Of a stretch of DNA of 12,327 bases, positions 6,939 through 12,327 are shown in pieces (within the stretch, counting starts at the first letter, position 1; every line of letters begins with the position of its first letter). The position numbers were made by a program, and so were the translations under genes. This stretch comes from an uncultured Chromatiales bacterium (GTDB lineage Bacteria > Pseudomonadota > Gammaproteobacteria > Steroidobacterales > GCA-2729495): NCBI GenBank assembly GCA_913058165.1, contig CAJXQV010000012.1, positions 1-12,327 of the forward strand. The letters are read 5' to 3'. Under the pieces are notes generated by a model. The model did no database searches. It saw only the letters and a program-made list of their open reading frames with translations, and was not told the DNA's origin.

Positions 6939-7206
6939 GATGTTGTTTGAGCGGGCCTTATTAGCAGCTTGGCAGTGGTTCGTGAATGTCAAGGGCGGCG
7001 GCGCTTACGCTCACCATGCACCAACGATGTAGCAGTGCCTACGCTCTGTCAACAACAGGCTGAACATTTTCTAATGCTATAAGCACAAATCCGGACTTTA
7101 AAGCCAAGGCTGTTGCCTTCTTTATTAAGCACTAATGCTAAGGCTATATAGGGTTTAAATGTGGATTTTTGGTTGGGCGGGGCATAGCACCACCTGCCTT
7201 CATAGC
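6939..7206 (-). other. Intergenic region upstream of the amidotransferase-like gene
   Basis: No gene is seen. The region holds a possible -35 TTGACA on the minus strand (plus 7047-7052) and a short perfect hairpin AAGGC-TGTT-GCCTT (7106-7119). Read on the minus strand the hairpin is followed by GGCTTTAAA, a weak tail that might end the omega-amidase transcript. The rest is featureless. Confidence 0.4.
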
Positions 7207-7989
7207 TTATGGCACCGGATCAAAGGTGAATTTATCGCCGTCTTTCCACGCTGGGAACTTTTCCCGATAGCGCTTGGCGTTGGATCCTTTCAATGTCGCC
7301 GTAACTGCGCTTTCTGCAATTCCGCTGCATTTAACCGTGCGACCGAGAAAATCGAGCACCATACTGCCGCCCGTGTAAATAATATTGTTACCGTCGACAC
7401 CGATGCGATTAATGCCGGCGACGTAGCACTGGTTTTCCACCGCCCGTGCTGGCAGCAGAATATCCCATGAAGACTGGCGGGTTGCCGGCCAATTAGCCAC
7501 ATAGATCATTAGGTCGAACTCATCGAATCCTCGACTCCAGGCGGGAAAGCGCAGGTCATAGCAAATCTGTGGAAAGATTCTCCATTCGCCAACTGTAAAC
7601 ACACGGCGTTCGTTGCCTGCCGAAAAGCCTTCGTCTTCGCCACCCATGCGGAATAGATGCCGTTTGTCGTAGTAGCCCATAGTGCCATCTTGTAGCACCC
7701 AGACCATGCGATTGAAGTACTTGCCGTTGTCGTTAACGATCAGGCTGCCACACACTGCTGTTTGCTGACGGTCAGCCAGCTTTTGCAGCCACTCAACTGT
7801 CGGGCCTTCCATGGTTTCGGAATTGTCAGCGGCATCGAGAGTGAAGCCTGTATTAAACATTTCCGGCAGAATGATTAAATCAGTGGGTTCGTCCATCTCC
7901 GCGATCAGCTGTTCTGCCGCATTGAAGTTTCCGATGGGATGTTGCCACTGCAGATCCATTTGCAACATGGTGATAGTTAAATCTCGCAC
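7207..7989 (-). CDS. yafV: Omega-amidase (YafV-type carbon-nitrogen hydrolase)
   Basis: A 260-aa cytoplasmic nitrilase-superfamily enzyme. The Glu-Lys-Cys triad is intact: E43 in ILPEMFNTGF, K109 in YYDKRHLF and C143 in ICYDLRFP. These surrounding words are those of the YafV/omega-amidase branch, which hydrolyses alpha-ketoglutaramate to 2-oxoglutarate and ammonia, and also ketosuccinamate. The reaction removes the product of glutamine-dependent transamination and so pulls the aminotransferase forward. The start overlaps the 3' end of the aminotransferase gene by 13 bp, so the two are translationally coupled. This pairing fits the known glutamine transaminase-omega-amidase route used in methionine salvage. 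Length is typical and no defect is seen. Confidence 0.9.
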   Translation of the reverse strand: MRDLTITMLQMDLQWQHPIGNFNAAEQLIAEMDEPTDLIILPEMFNTGFTLDAADNSETMEGPTVEWLQKLADRQQTAVCGSLIVNDNGKYFNRMVWVLQDGTMGYYDKRHLFRMGGEDEGFSAGNERRVFTVGEWRIFPQICYDLRFPAWSRGFDEFDLMIYVANWPATRQSSWDILLPARAVENQCYVAGINRIGVDGNNIIYTGGSMVLDFLGRTVKCSGIAESAVTATLKGSNAKRYREKFPAWKDGDKFTFDPVP

Positions 7990-9116
7990 AGTATTTCCGC
8001 AGCCTTTTCGAGGGTTAAGTTGTCTTTGGCAAAGCAGAAGCGCAGCAGTTTTTGCTCCGGCGGCCGGTCATAAAATACTGACACCGGAATGCTGGCAATG
8101 CCAGCATTCACTGTGAGTTGCTTAGCATAGACAGTATCATTTTTATCCGACACATCGCTGTAGTCCAGCAATTGAAAGTAGGTGCCGGAAGAAGCCTTTA
8201 GGGTAAAGCGTGAGTCTGCCAGCAGTTTGCAAAAGTAATTCCGCTTGGTTTCGTAGAAATCGGGTAATTCGCGATAGTGTTCCGGGGCATCGCGCAGGTA
8301 GTCGGCGAGTGCGTACTGCAGTGGTGTAGCCACGCAAAATTGATTGAACTGGTGTACTTTGCGAAACTCTTGCATTAACGCGCAGGGCGCTACGCAGTAG
8401 CCGACTTTCCAGCCGGTGGCATGGTAGGTTTTACCGAACGATGAAACCACCAGGCTGCGTTCACGCAGTTCAGGGTGGGTGAGCAGCGACTCATGACGTT
8501 GCCCGTCAAAGATAATGTGCTCGTAGACTTCGTCACTGAGTACCAAAATGTTGCGCTTGGAAATCAGCGTATTCAGCGTATCCAGATCACTGCGTTGTAT
8601 TACCGCACCAGTGGGGTTATGCGGCGAATTAATTATCACCAACCGGGTTTTATCGCTTAAAGCTGATTCGAAGCGCTGCCAGTCGATAGCAAAGTCGGGT
8701 GCACTAAGAGGCACATGATTACAGGTGCCACCAGCCAGGGTGACCGCCGGTTCATAGGAGTCGTAGGCCGGATCAAATACGATGACCTCGTCGCCTAAAC
8801 CCACAAAGGCCTGTATCGCGCTAAACAATGCTTCGGTGGCACCCGAGGTGATGGTTATTTCGGTATCGGCATTTGTATTTGTGCCATAGCACGCAGCTAT
8901 TTTTTGCTGCAGTTCATAGCGCAACTCTGGAATGCCGGGCATCGGAGCGTACTGGTTGTGGCCGATACGCAGGTGATGAGTCACGCGATCAAGCAGTGCT
9001 TCGGGCGCGGCAAAATCAGGGAAACCCTGAGAAAGATTTAATGCGTTGTGTTCCCGCGCGAGATCGCTCATCACGGTAAAGATAGTTGTGCCTGTGTGCG
9101 GTAATTTACTTTGCAT
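7977..9116 (-). CDS. ybdL: Methionine/glutamine aminotransferase (YbdL-type, PLP)
   Basis: A 379-aa fold-type I PLP aminotransferase. Residues are clear: LSQGFPDF at 28-35 (substrate loop), SGATEALFSA at 91-100 (phosphate binding), N167 in SPHNPTG, D195 and Y198 in LSDEVYEH, Schiff-base lysine K229 in SSFGKTYHATGWKVGY, and a C-terminal arginine in LLRFCFA. The FGKTYHATGWK block is typical of YbdL and kynurenine/glutamine transaminase K relatives, which favour methionine, glutamine and aromatic amino acids. It would make 2-oxo-4-methylthiobutanoate from methionine, or the reverse with glutamine as donor. The omega-amidase gene overlaps its end. Upstream, the thioesterase stop is only 50 bp away without a terminator, so read-through from the NRPS operon is possible. 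No strong ribosome-binding site is visible before this ATG, but the N-terminus fits the family. Confidence 0.9.
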   Translation of the reverse strand: MQSKLPHTGTTIFTVMSDLAREHNALNLSQGFPDFAAPEALLDRVTHHLRIGHNQYAPMPGIPELRYELQQKIAACYGTNTNADTEITITSGATEALFSAIQAFVGLGDEVIVFDPAYDSYEPAVTLAGGTCNHVPLSAPDFAIDWQRFESALSDKTRLVIINSPHNPTGAVIQRSDLDTLNTLISKRNILVLSDEVYEHIIFDGQRHESLLTHPELRERSLVVSSFGKTYHATGWKVGYCVAPCALMQEFRKVHQFNQFCVATPLQYALADYLRDAPEHYRELPDFYETKRNYFCKLLADSRFTLKASSGTYFQLLDYSDVSDKNDTVYAKQLTVNAGIASIPVSVFYDRPPEQKLLRFCFAKDNLTLEKAAEILCEI

Positions 9117-9166
9117 CAGAACAATAGCTGCCCGATAAACTTGGTGTGCTTGAGTGCCGCTTTGGT

Positions 9167-9952
9167 TTAGCTGTTACTCAGCTTGCCCATGTCTTCGTTA
9201 ATGGTTTCGGTAACCCGGGTGAGGTGAGGCTCAGCGAGAAACTCGAGATGCAATTTGATGCCCTTCATTGTATGGACCGTTGCACCTTCGGTAAGAACCG
9301 AATTCCAGAAACGAATGTACGAGTCACTGTCTGCTTCGGGCATTTCCGGATGAAAAATTATACCTTTGCCGGCAAAGGCTTTGTAAATATAACTGTGGTG
9401 AGATGCACGGATAGCGCCCGCATGACGCACCCGGCGCAAATCAATAGGCAGATCTTTGCCCAGCAACTCATAAGCCCAGGATTTGCAGACACGGAAGAAG
9501 GTATGAATCCGTGAGCCCCCGGCCTGAACCCCGCGTTTGGCAAAGTAGCCTATTGCATCAAAGCGGCGTCCTTTGACAGTAAATGAATTCATCATCCACT
9601 TTACGCGCGACCATTTGTGGTTCGAGAATACCGGGTCTATAAGTGCCAGATACTGCACCTGTTGTCCTTTGCGTACCAGTTGGCGAGCCATCTCGTAAGC
9701 AATAAGGCCGCCCACGGAAAAGCCGCAAATATGATACGGACCTTCTGGTTGCACCTGACGCATTTCGCGCACATAGATTTCGGCAAGCTGCTCGATGCGG
9801 GCAGGCGGTTTGAAGTTGGGGTTGTAGGCGTTACAAAGCCCATACAACGGCTGATCGTCATTGAGTATCTTTGCCATCTTCAATGGTTCGCCATTAATAC
9901 AAAACAGAGGCGGACGTTCACCGGCGGTTTTAATTGGCATCAATATCTGCAT
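9167..9952 (-). CDS. Free-standing NRPS thioesterase, triad intact
   Basis: A 261-aa alpha/beta-hydrolase of the NRPS/PKS thioesterase family. The nucleophile elbow GFSVGG carries S79, the acid is D106 in LALIDPVFS, and the base is H235 in KLHLEFLAEPHL, giving a complete triad. The usual HG or HPxGG oxyanion loop near the N-terminus is altered to CINGEP (18-23). The gene starts 16 bp after the NRPS stop, so it is in the same operon; AAAAGGT lies about 11 bases before the ATG. A second in-frame ATG four codons on is a possible alternative start. It resembles the degenerate domain at the end of the NRPS: both share IYV(K/R)EMR-VQ--GP-HI and EMARQL, and 9741-9784 and 10441-10484 agree at about 70% of DNA positions. 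It may be a type II editing enzyme or, since the built-in domain seems dead, the real chain-releasing enzyme. Confidence 0.9.
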   Translation of the reverse strand: MQILMPIKTAGERPPLFCINGEPLKMAKILNDDQPLYGLCNAYNPNFKPPARIEQLAEIYVREMRQVQPEGPYHICGFSVGGLIAYEMARQLVRKGQQVQYLALIDPVFSNHKWSRVKWMMNSFTVKGRRFDAIGYFAKRGVQAGGSRIHTFFRVCKSWAYELLGKDLPIDLRRVRHAGAIRASHHSYIYKAFAGKGIIFHPEMPEADSDSYIRFWNSVLTEGATVHTMKGIKLHLEFLAEPHLTRVTETINEDMGKLSNS

Positions 9953-9968
9953 CTAACGTTTTACCTTT

Positions 9969-12288
9969 TTACTGCCACAATCTCGTAAGTATTTCCGCAA
10001 GCTGGTCACTACCGACGTAGTGTATCGGGGTGTTAGCCGTTGCACTGAGCCAGTAGTCCTCTGCATGCGCAGAGTTGCTAATCATTGTTAACGATGTTCC
10101 CTTTTCGAGCAGCGGACTGAGTACCGGAGGTCGGTAGCCCAGAGTTGCTTTTTGCATGCGGAGCTCGTTCTCGGCAGGTTGCAGGAACATTGGCATATTG
10201 CCACTCATCCTGTTGTACATGCCACACAGCGCCCTTTGGAAAACGTTTATTCGCGCGAAATATAACGGTTTTGAGGCAGATTGACCATGAACATCGTTGT
10301 TTTCTTCGATAGCGGATAGTGGTACGGGAGTCGGGTCGATAACCGTAAGTTGGATACCGTCACCACCTTCTGCATCCAGTTGTCGCGCCATTTCGGCCGC
10401 AACCAGTGCTGCGAAGCCCACTGCGGTGATATGCCACGGACCTTGCGCCTGCACGCTGCGCATTTCTTTCACATAGATCTGGGCTAGAGCGGCAAGGTCG
10501 GTTTCCGGCATTTCGCCCTGTAGATACGGGAGGTTCAGGCTGTACAGCGGGCGGCTTACGTGGATTTGCCAGTTCAGATTGAGTTCGTCCATATGGATCA
10601 TGAACATTGGGGTGCCAACATCGTCAGTGCTGACGGGTATAAGTGCGAGCGGTGTATCACTAACACTGCTGTTATCCATTACAGCAGCAAGACCGGCAAC
10701 AGTGGGCTGCTCAAAAACATTGGCGATGGAAAGTTTAATGCCCGTCCCCCGTTCGATATCGCGCAGCAGCCGGATGGTCATTAGAGAGTGGCCGCCAAGA
10801 TCGAAGAAGTTGTCGTGAATGCCGATGACCTCCTGTTTTAGCAGTGTGAGCCAGATGCCGTGCAGCAGCTTCTCATTGGCTGTTTCCGGCAACGACGCTT
10901 CACCATTGGCGCTGCGCTGAGGGTTGTAAACCGGCAGTGCTTGACGATTGACCTTGCCGTTGCTGGTGACCGGAATGGTATTTAGCGGAATAAATGCAGA
11001 GGGCATCATATAGCCTGGCATGGTCTGCCGCAGTTCCGCTCGCAATGCATCAATATCGAATTCATCGTCTGCGCCTGATACGAAGGCCACCAGATAAGGG
11101 TCATCGGTGTTAGCACTCTGAATTACTGCCGCAGCACGATCAACACGCGGGTTATCGGCGATCAGTTGTTCGACTTCGACCAGGTCCACGCGATAGCCGC
11201 GAATCTTGACTTGTTGATCGTGCCGCCCGGTAATTAGAATTTGCCCATCAGCACTGTAACGCGCGTGATCGCCGGTTTTGTATTGTCCGGGTTCAGGCCG
11301 TGGCGCTAGGCCAAGATAGCCGGTAAACAGGCATTCGCTTTCGATGGTGATTGCACCACAGATACTGCTCTGTAAACCACTGCGATCAATGAGTCGGATG
11401 CGCGTATCGGCAACCGGGCTGCCTGCGGGCACAGCTTTGCCTGTAAGCAAAGTGCTTTGATCAGCAAAGTACTGCAGGTTGACGGTGGATTCCGTAAGGC
11501 CATAGCCGTTGACGAATACAGCTGAGGGCACAAAGCGCTCATTAAACAACTGCAAATCATGACTCCGTGCGATTTCTCCGCCGAGCACGACAAGGCGTAC
11601 CGCAGGCAGAGTGACCTCATCGTCATAGAGCATATGACGGAATACCGTGGGCGTTGCATGCAGCACCGTAACGCCGCGCTCCTTCAGTGCCAATAGAGAG
11701 CTGCCAGTTTGCTCTTCATTGCGCAGGTCCACCGGATGCACGCTGGCACCGCTGAGCAATGCGCCGAAGATATCCTGAATTGAGGCATCGAATGCGTAAT
11801 TGGAAAATAGCGATAAGCGGTCGGCGGGAGAAATACGCAGAGCATTCGCATAGGTCTCGACATGGTGCAGAATATTTTCGTGTGTCTGTAATACACCTTT
11901 TGGTGTTCCGCTGGAGCCCGAGGTAAACAGAATGTAGGCAACATCACCGGCACTGCCTTGCGGTTCCGGATTGGCGTACACAACATCATTCATGGGTTGT
12001 TGAATACAGATCACCGGAATATCCGACAGACTGTTGGCCAATTCCTGATGCGCATCATCAGTGAGCAACAGTTGCGGCTCACCCAGTGTCAGCAGTTGTC
12101 GCAGTCGCTGTTCGGGTTGGCGCGAATCCAGCGGCAGATAGTGCGCGCCGGTTTTCAGTACGCCGAGCACGCCGGCAATCATGTGCGTATCGTGTCCCAG
12201 CAATACGGCGACCCGTGTCGTCGGTTGCCTATGTGCTGCCAACGTTGCCGCAATCGCATTGGCGTAATTATTGAGTTCGGTGTAATTC
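9969..12288 (-). CDS. Non-ribosomal peptide synthetase, C-terminal part (A-PCP-degenerate TE), 5' truncated
   Basis: The 3' 772 codons of an NRPS; the gene runs off the contig into adapter. Numbering below counts six adapter-spanning codons first (an apparent start at 12305 that reads MCIRDR from the adapter is false). Adenylation domain: motif A1 NYTELNNYAN at 7, A3 FTSGSSGTPKG at 127, A4 FDAS with the amino-group-binding D173, A5 NGYGLTE at 266, A7 YKTGD at 342, A8 GRHDQQVKIRGYR at 360 and A10 NGKVNR with K451. It looks active. By alignment to GrsA the specificity code reads D-A-Q-H-V-L-G-V-N-K, which I cannot assign. Carrier domain: DNFFDLGGHSL, phosphopantetheine serine S507. Thioesterase domain from about 565 to 778: the nucleophile motif is replaced by HITAVGFAALV, with no serine (position about 630), although D657 in TVIDPT remains, and no clear catalytic histidine follows. 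Whether condensation domains precede is unknown. Confidence 0.92.
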
Positions 12289-12327
12289 CTGTCTCTTATA
12301 CACATCTGACGCTGCCGACGATCTACT
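12289..12327 (-). other. Residual Illumina Nextera adapter (artefact)
   Basis: This is the exact reverse complement of positions 2-40: mosaic end, read-1 tag, and six bases of the same i5 index (TCTACT). It is not genomic and falsely supplies an ATG to the NRPS frame. Confidence 0.98.

Noticed and set aside
9146..9988. Plus-strand open frames of about 120 codons across the thioesterase gene
   Set aside because: They are antisense to a gene with a clear family assignment and have no recognisable domain or start signal.
9969..12288. A-T-TE quinone/furanone synthetase fed with aryl keto acids by the neighbouring aminotransferase
   Set aside because: The A4 aspartate (D173) that binds an alpha-amino group is present, and the thioesterase lacks its nucleophile, so keto-acid dimerisation is unlikely.
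41..12288. CRISPR array, tRNA, rRNA, insertion sequence or prophage genes
   Set aside because: No regularly spaced repeats, no cloverleaf or rRNA sequence recognised, and no transposase, integrase or phage protein among the translated frames.
9969..12305. Complete 778-aa NRPS with its own ATG at 12305
   Set aside because: The first five codons and part of the sixth are adapter; the A domain begins in the middle, so the real start lies beyond the contig.
1..12327. 39-bp perfect inverted terminal repeats, as in a transposon, linear plasmid or phage
   Set aside because: The repeats are the Illumina Nextera adapter and index bases, not biology, and no transposase or terminal protein gene is present.

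Overview
The window is a bacterial chromosomal contig of about 12 kb, probably from a Gammaproteobacterium. The hints are Fur-box and CRP/Vfr-type sites, YbdL/YafV homologues and moderate GC content; the exact taxon cannot be fixed from the sequence, and a marine Cellvibrionales-like lineage is only a guess. Both ends are residual Illumina Nextera adapter (1-40 and 12289-12327), so the apparent 39-bp inverted terminal repeat is a library artefact and the true sequence is 41-12288.

Left part. Positions 41-440 hold no convincing gene but are dense in control signals: a perfect TGTGA-N6-TCACA CRP/Vfr-type palindrome, two Fur-box-like sites in tandem over a leftward promoter, and a bidirectional terminator. 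They probably control an iron-regulated gene lost beyond the left end. Next, on the minus strand, is a membrane-anchored paraoxonase (PON)-family lactonase/arylesterase that keeps the catalytic and calcium-binding residues and the disulfide cysteines of the animal enzymes. Divergent from it is a Tat-exported DUF1838 protein, closed by a strong terminator.

Middle. A structured leader precedes an NAD(P)-dependent aldehyde dehydrogenase, followed 71 bp later by an MFS transporter. They look like a small catabolic or detoxification operon of unknown substrate.

Right part, all minus strand. Read in the direction of transcription: the C-terminal end of an NRPS (adenylation, carrier and a degenerate thioesterase domain lacking the nucleophilic serine); a free-standing thioesterase with an intact Ser-Asp-His triad, 16 bp downstream; a YbdL-type methionine/glutamine aminotransferase; an overlapping YafV-type omega-amidase; and, after a 268-bp gap, a class I glutamine amidotransferase-like protein. 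The most interesting feature is the tandem of a dead and a live thioesterase, which look like duplicated copies. A plausible reading is that chain release was handed from the built-in domain to the separate enzyme. The aminotransferase/omega-amidase pair forms a complete glutamine transaminase route that may be co-transcribed with the NRPS or may simply be a neighbouring methionine-salvage unit.
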